Shown here: piece after piece, positions 26,770 through 37,726 of the stretch | Layout of the letters: every line of letters starts with the position of its first letter | Position numbering within the stretch: the stretch's first letter is position 1 | Source of the DNA: JAVBLY01 sp031553035 | Lineage (GTDB): Bacteria; Bacillota; Clostridia; Peptostreptococcales; Anaerovoracaceae | DNA: 64,000 bases | Direction of reading: 5' to 3' | NCBI GenBank assembly: GCA_031553035.1 | Contig: JAVBLY010000008.1 | Coordinates: forward strand, 62,001-126,000 | Program-made: the position numbers and the translations under genes | The notes under the pieces: generated by a model | What the model was told of the DNA's origin: nothing | Database searches by the model: none | The model's input: the letters and a program-made list of their open reading frames with translations, nothing else

Positions 26770-27357
26770 ATGAAGATAAACAGATCCGATTTATTGGCAG
26801 TAGCAGTAAAGGAGGAGCAGTATCCTGAACAAAATTGTCCCGAGATCGCCTTCGCCGGCAGATCCAATGTGGGTAAGAGTTCGCTGCTCAATTTGCTGAC
26901 AGGCAGGAAAAAACTGGCAAGGATCAGTGGAAGCCCGGGTAAGACCAGAACTATTAATTTTTATACCATAAACGAAGATGAGTTCAGGATCGTTGACCTT
27001 CCGGGTTACGGCTACGCCAAGGTATCCAAGTCTATTTCTCAGAATTGGGGAGACATGATAGAGCGATATCTGAAAAACAGAGAATCGTTAAGACAAGTGG
27101 TCCTTCTACTTGATATCAGACACAAGCCAACAGAGCAGGATCGCCAGATGTACGAATGGATGCGGCATTACGGCTACGGCAGCTTGATCGTTGCCACCAA
27201 AACCGATAAGGTTTCAAGAAACCAGTATCAAAAGTGCCTCAGAGTAATCAGGGAAACGCTGGATCTTGACAAGGATACTGTTATTGTCCCAACATCCACA
27301 CTTAAAAAAACGGGGATAGAAGAACTTAAAGAGGAAATTGAAAAATATTTTCTTTAA
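26770..27357 (+). CDS. ysxC: Ribosome-biogenesis GTPase YsxC/EngB
   Basis: A 195-residue small GTPase needed for large ribosomal subunit assembly. G1 is GRSNVGKSS, the switch threonine lies in GKTRTINFY, G3 is DLPGYGYAKV and G4 TKTDK. The ATG at 26770 lies one base beyond the lon stop, so translation is probably coupled. Earlier in-frame starts would overlap lon. The lon-ysxC pairing is common in Firmicutes. Confidence 0.95.
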   Translation: MKINRSDLLAVAVKEEQYPEQNCPEIAFAGRSNVGKSSLLNLLTGRKKLARISGSPGKTRTINFYTINEDEFRIVDLPGYGYAKVSKSISQNWGDMIERYLKNRESLRQVVLLLDIRHKPTEQDRQMYEWMRHYGYGSLIVATKTDKVSRNQYQKCLRVIRETLDLDKDTVIVPTSTLKKTGIEELKEEIEKYFL

Positions 27358-27416
27358 ATTTTAATGGAAAATATCGGATAGATGATGTAAAATCTGTCGT
27401 GGAGGGTTTTGAGGAT

Positions 27417-27947
27417 ATGGGCAAAGAAGTCGAACTTGGAGAAATTATCATCTCTCAGGAACAGATCGAAAACAGAGCAAAAGAAATCGGAAAGCAGATA
27501 TCGGAAGATTACGCAGGTGAAGAGGTCTATGTTATCGGGATCCTCAAAGGCGCTGTTTTGTGGATGAGCGAAGTCCTGAAAAACATGGATCTACCGGCTA
27601 GGATCGACTTTATGGCGGTCAGCAGTTACGGTGCTTCCACCAAAAGTTCCGGCGTTGTAAAAATCAATAAGGATCTGGATGACAGCGTTGAGGGCAGGAA
27701 TGTAATAATCATGGAAGATATCGTTGACTCGGGCGTTACTCTTAATTATCTCAAAGAATATCTTACAGGGATGCACCCGAAATCACTCAAAATCTGTACA
27801 CTTCTGGATAAACCGGAAGGAAGAAAAAAGGACATAGACGTGGATTACATAGGTTTTGAAGTTGGGCATGTTTTCATCGTGGGCTTCGGACTGGACTTTG
27901 ATCAGCGTTTTAGGAATTTACCATATATCACATCAGTTAAAGAATAG
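27417..27947 (+). CDS. hpt: Hypoxanthine phosphoribosyltransferase
   Basis: A 176-residue purine salvage enzyme forming IMP or GMP from hypoxanthine or guanine and PRPP. The PRPP-binding loop is visible as IIMEDIVDSGVTLNYL. VIGILKGAVLWMSEVLKNM and RIDFMAVSSYG are typical N-terminal blocks. GGAGGG (27401-27406) supports ATG 27417 rather than a GTG 18 bases upstream. It precedes pduL and deoC by short gaps, which makes a nucleoside-salvage theme for this stretch. Confidence 0.93.
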   Translation: MGKEVELGEIIISQEQIENRAKEIGKQISEDYAGEEVYVIGILKGAVLWMSEVLKNMDLPARIDFMAVSSYGASTKSSGVVKINKDLDDSVEGRNVIIMEDIVDSGVTLNYLKEYLTGMHPKSLKICTLLDKPEGRKKDIDVDYIGFEVGHVFIVGFGLDFDQRFRNLPYITSVKE

Positions 27948-27959
27948 GAGAACTAAATA

Positions 27960-28535
27960 ATGAGTTATAAAGTAGAAATCGGTATATCGAACAAACACCT
28001 TCACCTGAGTCAGGAAGACGTAGAAACGCTTTTCGGAGCAGGATATGAGCTTACACCTGTCAAAGATCTCAAGCAGCCGGGCCAGTTTGCATCAGAAGAA
28101 AAAGTGGATCTGGTTGGACCAAAAGGCACGCTAGCCGGAATCAGAGTGCTGGGACCTGTAAGACCTGAAACACAGGTTGAACTTTCCATGACCGATGCAA
28201 GAGGCGTAGGAATGAATCTTCCCATCGCAGAATCAGGTGTTCTAGACGGATCTCCGGGGATGACGATCGTGGGACCAAAAGGTCAGGTTGAAATGGAAAA
28301 AGGTGTCATCGTAGCTCTAAGACATATACATCTTAACGAGCAGCAGGCAAAGGATGCAGGCGTTGTGGATAAAGAATTGGTCGACGTAAAAACCACAGGA
28401 ACAAGGCCGGTAATATTTGAGGATGTTCTTATCAGAGCAGGCAACAAGTATGAAAGGGAATTTCATCTCGATACTGATGAAGCCAATGCTGCCGGTCTGA
28501 AAAACGACGATCTGGGCGAGATAATAAAGAAATAA
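27960..28535 (+). CDS. pduL: PduL-type phosphate acyltransferase (phosphotransacylase)
   Basis: A 191-residue PduL-family enzyme that interconverts acyl-CoA and acyl-phosphate, unrelated to the classical Pta fold. Zinc-binding histidines fall in ISNKHLHLS at the N-terminus and ALRHIHLN in the second half. The repeated VGPKG motifs (DLVGPKGTLAGIRVLGPVRP, IVGPKGQVEM) are characteristic. It starts directly with the catalytic region and lacks the N-terminal encapsulation helix of microcompartment forms. No shell genes are nearby, so it is probably a cytosolic acetyl- or propionyl-phosphate producer. Its stop overlaps the deoC start by one base. Confidence 0.92.
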   Translation: MSYKVEIGISNKHLHLSQEDVETLFGAGYELTPVKDLKQPGQFASEEKVDLVGPKGTLAGIRVLGPVRPETQVELSMTDARGVGMNLPIAESGVLDGSPGMTIVGPKGQVEMEKGVIVALRHIHLNEQQAKDAGVVDKELVDVKTTGTRPVIFEDVLIRAGNKYEREFHLDTDEANAAGLKNDDLGEIIKK

Positions 28536-29185
28536 TGAAAGATTTAAATCATTACATCGATCATACATTACTCAGGTCAGATGCCACGAAAAAAGAAATA
28601 GAAAAACTATGCGAAGAAGCTGCAAAATACAGCTTCTTCTCTGTATGCGTCAATCCGTACAATATACCGTTTGCCATTCCTGTTTTGGAAGATACGGATG
28701 TCAAGATCTGCACTGTTATAGGGTTTCCTCTGGGAGCTGATCTTCCGGGGATCAAGGCAACAGAGGCAAAAGATGCATGTATGCTTGGGGCAAATGAACT
28801 GGATATGGTCATTAACATAGGTGCCCTCAAAGATGAGCAGTATGATACTGTCAAACAGGACATACTGTCGGTTGTGGGAGTTGCAAAGACAAATTCGGCT
28901 TTAACCAAGGTTATTCTTGAAACTGCAGTGTTGTCCGACGATGAGGTCATAAAAGCCTGCCGGATCGCAGAAGATGCCGGAGCGGATTTTGTCAAAACAT
29001 CTACCGGATTCTTATCTGAAGGAGGAGCAACGGTCCATGCCGTGTCTCTCATGAAGAAAACAATAGGCGACACAATGGGGATCAAGGCATCAGGCGGCAT
29101 CAGGGACAGGGAGACTGCACTTAAGATGATAGAAGCCGGAGCCACTAGGATCGGAGCCAGCAGTTCAGTAGATATTGTAAAATAA
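28535..29185 (+). CDS. deoC: Deoxyribose-phosphate aldolase
   Basis: A 216-residue class I aldolase splitting 2-deoxyribose 5-phosphate into acetaldehyde and glyceraldehyde 3-phosphate. HYIDHTLLR opens the TIM barrel. The Schiff-base lysine is in FVKTSTGF and a second conserved lysine in GIKASGGI. The length is standard. The TAATG overlap with pduL implies coupling. Acetaldehyde can be turned into acetyl-CoA by an acylating dehydrogenase (not in the window) and then into acetyl-phosphate by PduL. Confidence 0.95.
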   Translation: MKDLNHYIDHTLLRSDATKKEIEKLCEEAAKYSFFSVCVNPYNIPFAIPVLEDTDVKICTVIGFPLGADLPGIKATEAKDACMLGANELDMVINIGALKDEQYDTVKQDILSVVGVAKTNSALTKVILETAVLSDDEVIKACRIAEDAGADFVKTSTGFLSEGGATVHAVSLMKKTIGDTMGIKASGGIRDRETALKMIEAGATRIGASSSVDIVK

Positions 29186-29206
29186 AAGCGGTCATCAGAC
29201 CGCTTT
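29185..29206 (-). terminator. Terminator of the homoserine dehydrogenase / SEC-C unit
   Basis: AAAGCGGTC, loop ATCA, GACCGCTTT, a perfect 9-bp stem. Read on the minus strand it is followed by TTTTATTTTA, a good tract. One arm is formed by the last codons of the SEC-C gene. It may also stop deoC transcription on the plus strand, although fewer T follow there. Confidence 0.75.
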
Positions 29207-29695
29207 ACCGCAACATTTCTTATATTTTTTACCGCTTCCGCAGGGACATGGATCGTTCCTCCCGGGAGTTTTTTCTTTGATTATTGTCTTTGACTTCTTG
29301 TATTCGGCTGCTATTTCATCACGCTTTTCATCTGTAAGGATGTCATTCCAGTAGGGCAGTCCATAAAGATGTTCTGCATCAGCCTTGTGCATGTTGAAAT
29401 AAAGTTTCTCAAAGTCGACCTCAAGTGTTAATTTGGTATCGTCTTCAGCTTCCTCAAGATCCAGTTCTTTTTTGAGGCTGGAATTTACACCATCCAAAAA
29501 TCCCATGAAGAGGACAGGGTCCACGTCATATTTTTCCGAAAGTTCCTTGAATGTTCCGGATATCTTAGCTTCGTTGTTCTTTAAAATATCACCGTATATT
29601 TTCTTTTCCGCATCGCTGTATTTTTCCCAGAAGTCTGCAAAGGTATCATCTGTCTGATTGCCTATTAGGTCGTTCCAATCTGTAAAATAACTCAT
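29195..29695 (-). CDS. SEC-C motif metal-binding protein
   Basis: A 166-residue cytoplasmic protein. The C-terminus is a textbook SEC-C zinc-binding motif ([20 protein letters not shown]), as at the end of SecA. The first 130 residues are acidic and helical ([33 protein letters not shown]) without a family I can name. SEC-C motifs occur in SecA and in several small proteins and can bind ribosomes or partner proteins. It follows homoserine dehydrogenase with an 17-base gap on the minus strand. Its function is unknown. Confidence 0.8.
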   Translation of the reverse strand: MSYFTDWNDLIGNQTDDTFADFWEKYSDAEKKIYGDILKNNEAKISGTFKELSEKYDVDPVLFMGFLDGVNSSLKKELDLEEAEDDTKLTLEVDFEKLYFNMHKADAEHLYGLPYWNDILTDEKRDEIAAEYKKSKTIIKEKTPGRNDPCPCGSGKKYKKCCGKAV

Positions 29696-29712
29696 GTTTA
29701 TTATCGTTCCTC

Positions 29713-30705
29713 CTAAATATCAAATGCTATATTTTTGGTAATGGCTCGGCCTATCTCAATAACATCGCCCATAACTGCGCTTCCTGTAGGCAGAGGACCT
29801 GCACCTTTGCCGTAAAACATCAGTTCATCCACCACATTGCCTTTGACGAATACTGCGTTGAATTCGTTTTCCACGCTTGCAAGAGGATGATGCTTATTGA
29901 GCAGAGTAGGCTGTATGAAACAGTCAACTTCGCCGCTGTCGTTTTTATATGCTGTGGCTACAAGTTTGATGATGCAGTCGTCTTTTGCCGCATCTTCGAT
30001 ATCCTTCTTGGTGATATCGGTTATGCCTTTAGTAGGAATGTCACCGGGCAAGATCCTCTTTTTGAAAATCAGTGACATAAGTATTGAGAGCTTATTAGCC
30101 ACATCTTCGCCTTCAACATCAGCTGTGGGGTCTGCCTCAGCGAAACCTTTTTCCTGAGCCTCTTTTAAGACTTCGTCGTAGGATCTGTCTTCAGATGTCA
30201 TCTTTGAAAGTATATAATTTGTAGTCCCGTTAAGGATCCCGATGATCTCGTCGTATTCATTGGCAAGAAGGGCTGTTGTCAGGGCATTCAAAATAGGTAT
30301 GCCGCCACCGACACTGGCTTCGAATCTGAGCATAACATTATTATCTTCAGCCGTCTTTGTCAGAAGTTCATAATTTGAAGCAACAGCCGCTTTGTTTGCA
30401 GTCACGACATGCTTGCCGTTTTCCATTGCCCGCATCATAAAACCTGTTGCAGGTTCAATGCCGCCCAGCAGCTCGATTACAATATCAATCTCAGGATCCT
30501 GGAATATATCGTTTGGTTCCTGTGTGAAGCTATCCTTGTTGACCTTCACACCTCTTTCTCTTTCAGTATCTATTTCGAGGATTCTGGTGATCTCAAAGTC
30601 GATACCTGTAACCTCTGTTATATGAGTATGGTTCATCTCAAGAGCTCTGTATGTACCTGTCCCGATATTACCCATTCCAAGGAGACCGAGTTTAATTTTC
30701 TTCAT
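29713..30705 (-). CDS. hom: Homoserine dehydrogenase
   Basis: A 330-residue enzyme reducing aspartate semialdehyde to homoserine, the branch point to threonine and methionine. The NAD(P) fold starts with [28 protein letters not shown] carries the active-site lysine. [14 protein letters not shown] and [20 protein letters not shown] are family signatures. The C-terminal ACT regulatory domain found in many longer homologues is missing: the protein ends soon after the catalytic domain. It is therefore probably insensitive to threonine through that domain. An ATAATT-type -10 element (TATAAT read on the minus strand near 30743-30748) and GGAGGG lie upstream. Confidence 0.93.
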   Translation of the reverse strand: MKKIKLGLLGMGNIGTGTYRALEMNHTHITEVTGIDFEITRILEIDTERERGVKVNKDSFTQEPNDIFQDPEIDIVIELLGGIEPATGFMMRAMENGKHVVTANKAAVASNYELLTKTAEDNNVMLRFEASVGGGIPILNALTTALLANEYDEIIGILNGTTNYILSKMTSEDRSYDEVLKEAQEKGFAEADPTADVEGEDVANKLSILMSLIFKKRILPGDIPTKGITDITKKDIEDAAKDDCIIKLVATAYKNDSGEVDCFIQPTLLNKHHPLASVENEFNAVFVKGNVVDELMFYGKGAGPLPTGSAVMGDVIEIGRAITKNIAFDI

Positions 30706-30838
30706 GTAACCCTCCTGTACTGACGTTTTTCGTGCAAACCCAATTATAATACAAAAGCCGGGAAATGTCTTTAATATTTGTGATATATTATAGTGAGAAA
30801 AATTACTTTTGCTTAGAGTTACCGAAGGGGGTCAGTGA

Positions 30839-31309
30839 ATGGCATTTCACATCGTATTGGTCGAGCCCGAAATACCGCCTAATACAGGCAACATAGCGAG
30901 GACCTGCGCAGCTACGGGAACAGTTCTTCATCTCGTCAGACCACTTGGGTTTAACATCGATGATAAAGCTGTCAGAAGGGCTGGGTTGGATTATTGGAAG
31001 CATGTGGAGCTTAACGTCTATGACAATCTGGATGACTTCTTTGAGAAAAACCAAGGCAGAGAAATTTACTACGTTTCAACCTTGGGGGAGAGGGCATACT
31101 CCGACGTGAAATTTAATGACGGATGTATGTTCATGTTCGGTCGTGAGACACTTGGTCTTCCGAGAAAACTTTTGAAGAAAAATTTGGACATGACTATCAG
31201 GATCCCAATGGGCGGAGCAGAAGGGCTAAGGTCCCTGAATCTTTCCAATTCCGTCGCAATCGTTTTATACGAAGCATTGAGGCAGAACGACTTTGGCGGC
31301 CTTGTTTGA
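30839..31309 (+). CDS. trmL: tRNA (cytidine/uridine-34 2'-O)-methyltransferase TrmL
   Basis: A 156-residue SPOUT methyltransferase that methylates the wobble nucleotide of certain tRNA-Leu. The family signatures are HIVLVEPEIPPNTGNIARTC at the N-terminus, the FGRETLGLP motif 2, and the knot sequence RIPMGGAEGLRSLNLSNSVA at the C-terminus. The length is standard for TrmL. AAGGGGGT precedes the ATG. It diverges from hom, with 133 bases between them. The -35 element of rpoN overlaps its last codons. Confidence 0.93.
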   Translation: MAFHIVLVEPEIPPNTGNIARTCAATGTVLHLVRPLGFNIDDKAVRRAGLDYWKHVELNVYDNLDDFFEKNQGREIYYVSTLGERAYSDVKFNDGCMFMFGRETLGLPRKLLKKNLDMTIRIPMGGAEGLRSLNLSNSVAIVLYEALRQNDFGGLV

Positions 31310-31330
31310 GAACTGTTTGTTTGATATAAT
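31302..31330 (+). promoter_or_regulatory. Promoter of rpoN
   Basis: TTGTTT (31302-31307), 17 bases, TATAAT (31325-31330). The -35 overlaps the end of trmL. Start of rpoN is 50 bases downstream. No other clear promoter was seen between rpoN and gap. Confidence 0.6.
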
Positions 31331-31380
31331 AATGTTTATTAATGTGTTTATAGGTAGGTCTTCTTAGCGACAGGATAAAT

Positions 31381-32811
31381 ATGAAACTTGGTTTTGATTT
31401 AAATCTTGAACAGTCTCAAAAACTTGTGATGACACCTGAATTGATTCAGGCGATCCAGATTTTGCAGTACAACGCACAGGACCTTGAAAAATATATTGAC
31501 GAACAACTTCTCACCAATCCCATCCTTGAAGTGGATAATATGGAAAAGAAGCCTGTTGATGATGTGAGCGATTTTTCCGAGGCCGAACAGCCGGTAAGCG
31601 AAAAAAAATCAAAGAAGGACGAGGAATTCGACTGGTCTGAATATCTTAAACAAAGAGAATACGACGATATAAGCTATCGTTCTTTTGAATATAAGAGCAG
31701 TGAAGATCAGGATTACAGTTACGAACAATTCACAACTTCCGAAGTGACATTATCCGAACATCTTATGTTCCAGCTCCAGTTCTCGGGGTTGAAGCGGGGC
31801 TGCCGGCAGGTGGGAAAATATATAATCGAATCCCTTGATCCAAACGGATATCTGACCCAGAGCCGGGATGAGATATCCAACCATTTAAGTGTTCCCATAG
31901 AAAAAATCGATGAGGTTGTGGATACTATACAGTATTTTGAACCCGTTGGTGTTGCATCCCAGAACCTTCAGGAATGCCTTCTCGTTCAGCTTGATAATAT
32001 GGGCTATGATTATGAAGAAACATCGACGATAATCGAAAACCATCTTGAGGATCTTGCCGCCAACAGGCTTTCGCTTATTGCAAAGAAGGTTGGCATGACT
32101 GTGGAAGATGTCCAGGAACTTGCGGATGTTATAAAAAGCCTGGAACCCAAACCTGGCAGGCAGTTCAGCTCTGATGCCGAGACCAGATATATAACGCCTG
32201 ATGTCATAATCGAAAAGTATGACGGGGAATATATAATTACCGTTAATGAAAGCAATATTCCTCAACTTGTCGTCAGTCCATACTACAGAAAAGTCCTTTC
32301 AGACGCAGAAAAAGATTCAAATATTTCACAGTTCCTTACCGGCAGACTGAATTCAGCACTTTGGCTCATAAAAAGTATTGAACAAAGAAGGCAAACCATA
32401 TACAATGTGGTAAAGGCCATCTTAAAATATCAAATGGATTTTTTTGAACAGGGAATTAAGCACCTTAAGCCCCTGACTCTTAAGAAAATCGCTGACGATG
32501 TAGGCATACATGAATCCACTGTAAGCCGCTCCATCAACGGCAAGTATATACAGACCCCCATGGGTATGTTCGAAATAAAATATTTTTTCACCAGCGGCGT
32601 GTCCTCTTCGGAGGAAGGCGGACTTTCGTCGGAAAGCATCAAGGCTTTTATCAGGGAAATGGTGGACGAAGAGGATCCTTCGAGGCCGTGTTCGGATCAG
32701 AACATGGCCGAAAGGCTTAAGGCAAAGGGCATAGATATTTCAAGAAGGACCGTGGCAAAATACAGAGACGAGATGAGGATATTATCATCGTCCAAACGAA
32801 GAAGGTATTAA
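31381..32811 (+). CDS. rpoN: RNA polymerase sigma-54 factor
   Basis: A 476-residue RpoN. The Gln/Leu-rich region I (LNLEQSQKLVMTPELIQAIQ) contacts activators. An acidic region II follows (about 55-110), then the core-binding domain, a helix-turn-helix (VGIHESTVSRSINGKYIQTP) and the RpoN box (ISRRTVAKYRDEM) that reads the -24 element. It needs AAA+ enhancer-binding proteins to melt promoters; one is encoded at 11.7 kb with a matching promoter at 13.3 kb. It sits directly before gap, where many Firmicutes have the repressor cggR. Confidence 0.96.
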   Translation: MKLGFDLNLEQSQKLVMTPELIQAIQILQYNAQDLEKYIDEQLLTNPILEVDNMEKKPVDDVSDFSEAEQPVSEKKSKKDEEFDWSEYLKQREYDDISYRSFEYKSSEDQDYSYEQFTTSEVTLSEHLMFQLQFSGLKRGCRQVGKYIIESLDPNGYLTQSRDEISNHLSVPIEKIDEVVDTIQYFEPVGVASQNLQECLLVQLDNMGYDYEETSTIIENHLEDLAANRLSLIAKKVGMTVEDVQELADVIKSLEPKPGRQFSSDAETRYITPDVIIEKYDGEYIITVNESNIPQLVVSPYYRKVLSDAEKDSNISQFLTGRLNSALWLIKSIEQRRQTIYNVVKAILKYQMDFFEQGIKHLKPLTLKKIADDVGIHESTVSRSINGKYIQTPMGMFEIKYFFTSGVSSSEEGGLSSESIKAFIREMVDEEDPSRPCSDQNMAERLKAKGIDISRRTVAKYRDEMRILSSSKRRRY

Positions 32812-32863
32812 CAAAACAGTATTATTTATGTATCAAGTTATATTGTCAAGGAGGCAAGCGCAG

Positions 32864-33874
32864 ATGAGTGTAAAAGTTGGTATTAACGGATTTGGAAGAA
32901 TAGGAAGAAATGCTTTAAAAGCGGCTATAGACAAGGGATCAGATATTGATATCGTTGCAATAAATGATGTTACCGATCCAAAGACTCTGGCACACCTTTT
33001 GAAATATGACAGTTGTTTCGGTCATTTTAACGGAACTGTCACCACAGATGATGATTCCATTATTGTCAACGGAAAGAAGATAAAGATAACCGCAGTCAGA
33101 AATCCCGCCGATCTTCCCTGGAAAGAACTGGGTGTTGAAGTCGTTCTGGAATCCACCGGACTTTTTACTAAGAAAGCAGATGCGGAAAAACATATACAGG
33201 CAGGAGCAAAGAAGGTAATAATTTCTGCACCGGCAACCGACGAAGACATAACCATCGTAATGGGTGTAAATGAAGATAAATATGAATCAGACAAACATCA
33301 TGTGATTTCAAATGCGTCATGCACAACCAACTGCATGGCTCCCGTTGCAAAGATAATCGACAGAGAATTCGGAATAGCAAAAGGTCTGATGACCACTGTA
33401 CACTCATATACAAATGACCAGAAAATACTGGACCTGCCCCATAAGGATCTTAGAAGAGCAAGAGCAGCAGGTCTCTCGATAATCCCAACGACCACAGGCG
33501 CAGCAAAAGCAGTTGCACTTGTGCTTCCACAGCTTAAAGGCAAACTTAATGGAATGGCAATGAGAGTTCCAACTTCTGCAGTTTCAGTTGTTGATGTTGC
33601 GTTCGAGCTGGAAAAAGCTACAGACAAGGACACAGTCAATGCTGTCCTCAAAAAAGCAGCAGAGACTGAAATGCCAGGCATTCTCGGCTACTGTGACGAA
33701 CCTCTGGTATCCGTTGATTTCAAAGGTGACGCAAGATCATCGATCGTTGATGCCATGTCAACCATGTTGGTTGGAGATAAAATGCTTAAGATACTATCCT
33801 GGTATGACAACGAATGGGGATATTCAAACAGAGCAGTAGATCTCATTGAATATGTTATTCAAAAAGGTCTGTAA
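32864..33874 (+). CDS. gap: Glyceraldehyde-3-phosphate dehydrogenase
   Basis: A 336-residue glycolytic GAPDH that forms 1,3-bisphosphoglycerate with NAD. VGINGFGRIGRNALKAA is the dinucleotide fold. The active-site cysteine (about residue 152) is in SNASCTTNCMAP. SYTNDQKILDLPH and WYDNEWGYSNR complete the signature. AAGGAGG nine bases before ATG 32864 sets the start. It opens the glycolytic run gap-pgk-tpiA-eno. No gpm gene lies between tpiA and eno as it often does. Confidence 0.97.
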   Translation: MSVKVGINGFGRIGRNALKAAIDKGSDIDIVAINDVTDPKTLAHLLKYDSCFGHFNGTVTTDDDSIIVNGKKIKITAVRNPADLPWKELGVEVVLESTGLFTKKADAEKHIQAGAKKVIISAPATDEDITIVMGVNEDKYESDKHHVISNASCTTNCMAPVAKIIDREFGIAKGLMTTVHSYTNDQKILDLPHKDLRRARAAGLSIIPTTTGAAKAVALVLPQLKGKLNGMAMRVPTSAVSVVDVAFELEKATDKDTVNAVLKKAAETEMPGILGYCDEPLVSVDFKGDARSSIVDAMSTMLVGDKMLKILSWYDNEWGYSNRAVDLIEYVIQKGL

Positions 33875-33882
33875 TTTAATAA

Positions 33883-34107
33883 ATGAGCAAAAAATACACC
33901 AAAAAACATAAATTTTCACCGGAGAAGCTGGAATGGAGGGGGAGTTTGGATTCCCTCCTAATTCCCGGCAACAGCCCTAAAAGCGACTCCGGCTTTTTTG
34001 TTGAAATGACTGAGGAAGAATTCATGGAAGAACTGAATCAGTCTGAGATGGATGATTTAATGGAACTTATTGAGGAGCTGGAAAACAAAAATGAAAAAGA
34101 CAATTAA
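33883..34107 (+). CDS. Small acidic protein between gap and pgk
   Basis: A 74-residue protein not recognised as any family. The first 15 residues are strongly basic (SKKYTKKHKFSPEK) and the last 35 strongly acidic and probably helical (EMTEEEFMEELNQSEMDDLM). It starts eight bases after the gap stop and overlaps the start of pgk by 17 bases in another frame, so the three genes would be translated as a chain. Its ribosome site is weak (AAGG, 15 bases away). The tight packing argues that it is real. Confidence 0.55.
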   Translation: MSKKYTKKHKFSPEKLEWRGSLDSLLIPGNSPKSDSGFFVEMTEEEFMEELNQSEMDDLMELIEELENKNEKDN

Positions 34108-35275
34108 AGATATCGATGTAAAGGGTAAACGTGTAATCGTAAGATGTGATTTCAACGTTCCCCTTGATAAAGGAAAAATAACAGACGATTCGAGAATCAC
34201 CGCTGCAATCCCTACAATTGAATATTTGATCGATAACGGGGCTATAGTCATTTTGCTTTCCCACCTTGGAAGACCGAGGGGCTCCGCTACACCAAAGCTC
34301 AGCCTGCTTCCCGTAAGAGAAGAACTTAACAAGATCCTTGGGCAGAAGATCCTCTTTGAAGCAGTCCCTGAAGTACTGGATGATGTTGTGAAAAATGATA
34401 TCAAAAATATGAAGCCCGGGCAGGTAATGCTGGTCGAAAATGTCAGGTTCAGAAGTGAAGAAGAGAAAAACGATCCTGCTTTTTCAAAGGAACTTGCTTC
34501 ACTCGGAGATATCTTTGTAAACGATGCTTTCGGTACCGCTCACAGAGCTCATGCTTCAACAGTGGGCATCGCAGAGTATCTGCCTACAGTTTCAGGGTTT
34601 CTAATGGAGAAAGAACTGAAGTTCCTCGGTGAAATGCTGGATAATCCCAAGAGGCCATTTGTCGCGATCCTTGGCGGTTCAAAGGTCAGCGACAAGATCA
34701 AGGTAATCGATAATTTAATTAAAAAAGCCGATACCGTTCTCATCGGAGGCGGGATGGCATTTACATTTTTTAAGGCCCACGGATACAGCACCGGAGCATC
34801 TATAGTAGATAACGAAAGTCTGGATCTGGCTTTGGAAATAGAGACCCATGCAAAGAGCCTGGGGGTTGAACTGCTGCTGCCGGTCGATGTGGTAGTGGCG
34901 TCTACATTCTCCAATAATGCCAGAAGAGAAGTTTGTGATATTGACCAGATCCCTGTTGACATGATGGGACTTGACATAGGACCTAAGACAGACGCACTTT
35001 TCTCGGAAAAGATACAGAGTGCAGGGACAGTACTTTGGAACGGACCTATGGGTGTGTTCGAAATGCCCAACTTTGCAGTTGGTACCAGAGCTATTTGTCA
35101 GGCTATGACCGATTCGGATGCAGTGACTGTGATAAGCGGCGGAGATTCTGCTGCAGCTGCAAAGGAATTCGGGCAGACAGACAAGATGACTTACGTGAGT
35201 ACGGGAGGAGGAGCTTCAATCGAATTGATCGAAGGAAGCACACTTCCCGGAGTGGCGGTTCTGGAAGATAAATAG
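34091..35275 (+). CDS. pgk: Phosphoglycerate kinase
   Basis: A 394-residue enzyme transferring phosphate from 1,3-bisphosphoglycerate to ADP. It has RVIVRCDFNVPLDKGKITDD at the N-terminus, HLGRPRG, the substrate loop FGTAHRAHAS, and the nucleotide-binding ILGGSKVSDKI and VISGGDSAAAAKEFG. The ATG at 34091 gives MKKTIKDIDVKGKRV, the usual N-terminus. GAGGAG lies about 12 bases upstream inside the small ORF. The gene is followed by tpiA after 26 bases. Confidence 0.97.
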   Translation: MKKTIKDIDVKGKRVIVRCDFNVPLDKGKITDDSRITAAIPTIEYLIDNGAIVILLSHLGRPRGSATPKLSLLPVREELNKILGQKILFEAVPEVLDDVVKNDIKNMKPGQVMLVENVRFRSEEEKNDPAFSKELASLGDIFVNDAFGTAHRAHASTVGIAEYLPTVSGFLMEKELKFLGEMLDNPKRPFVAILGGSKVSDKIKVIDNLIKKADTVLIGGGMAFTFFKAHGYSTGASIVDNESLDLALEIETHAKSLGVELLLPVDVVVASTFSNNARREVCDIDQIPVDMMGLDIGPKTDALFSEKIQSAGTVLWNGPMGVFEMPNFAVGTRAICQAMTDSDAVTVISGGDSAAAAKEFGQTDKMTYVSTGGGASIELIEGSTLPGVAVLEDK

Positions 35276-35301
35276 AAATCATCAGATAGAGGGGAAATGA
35301 T

Positions 35302-37357
<2,056 letters not shown>

Positions 37358-37458
37358 TTCATTGGCATTTCATGTGTTTGACCCTTGAAAATAGGGGAAT
37401 AATATGATAGGATAACGAAAGTTTGATACAGATAGGTTAACATCAGGGAGGAAATACT

Positions 37459-37689
37459 GTGTTATTATTCTTAAAAGTTATGCTCTTGGTAGCAAGTGTG
37501 ATATTGATAGTAAGCGTGCTTTTGCAACAAGGTAACAGTGCCGGACTTTCAGGCGCCATCGGAGGCGGAGCTGAACAGCTTTTCGGTAAAAAGAAAGGCA
37601 GAGGTTATGAAGCCATACTGAGCAAGGTGACAATAGTCGGAGCAGTCGTATTTATTCTGTTCTCACTTGCAGTAGTTGCACTGGAATAG
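37459..37689 (+). CDS. secG: Preprotein translocase subunit SecG
   Basis: A 76-residue membrane protein of the SecYEG channel. Two hydrophobic helices (LKVMLLVASVILIVSVLLQQ and VTIVGAVVFILFSLAVVAL) flank the conserved cytoplasmic loop with GLSGAIGGGAEQLFGKKKGRG. The start is GTG at 37459 with AGGGAGG seven bases upstream. The common neighbours rnr and smpB are not here; rnr is 13 kb away. A hairpin terminator starts 38 bases after the stop. Confidence 0.93.
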   Translation: MLLFLKVMLLVASVILIVSVLLQQGNSAGLSGAIGGGAEQLFGKKKGRGYEAILSKVTIVGAVVFILFSLAVVALE

Positions 37690-37726
37690 TCAGAGAAATT
37701 ACATTAATAATTTAAATATGAAGAAC

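Noticed and set aside
27960..28535. Bacterial microcompartment component
   Set aside because: PduL lacks the N-terminal encapsulation helix and no shell proteins are nearby.
33940..33990. Intercistronic terminator between gap and pgk
   Set aside because: GC-rich but without a stable stem or T-run; it lies inside the small ORF.
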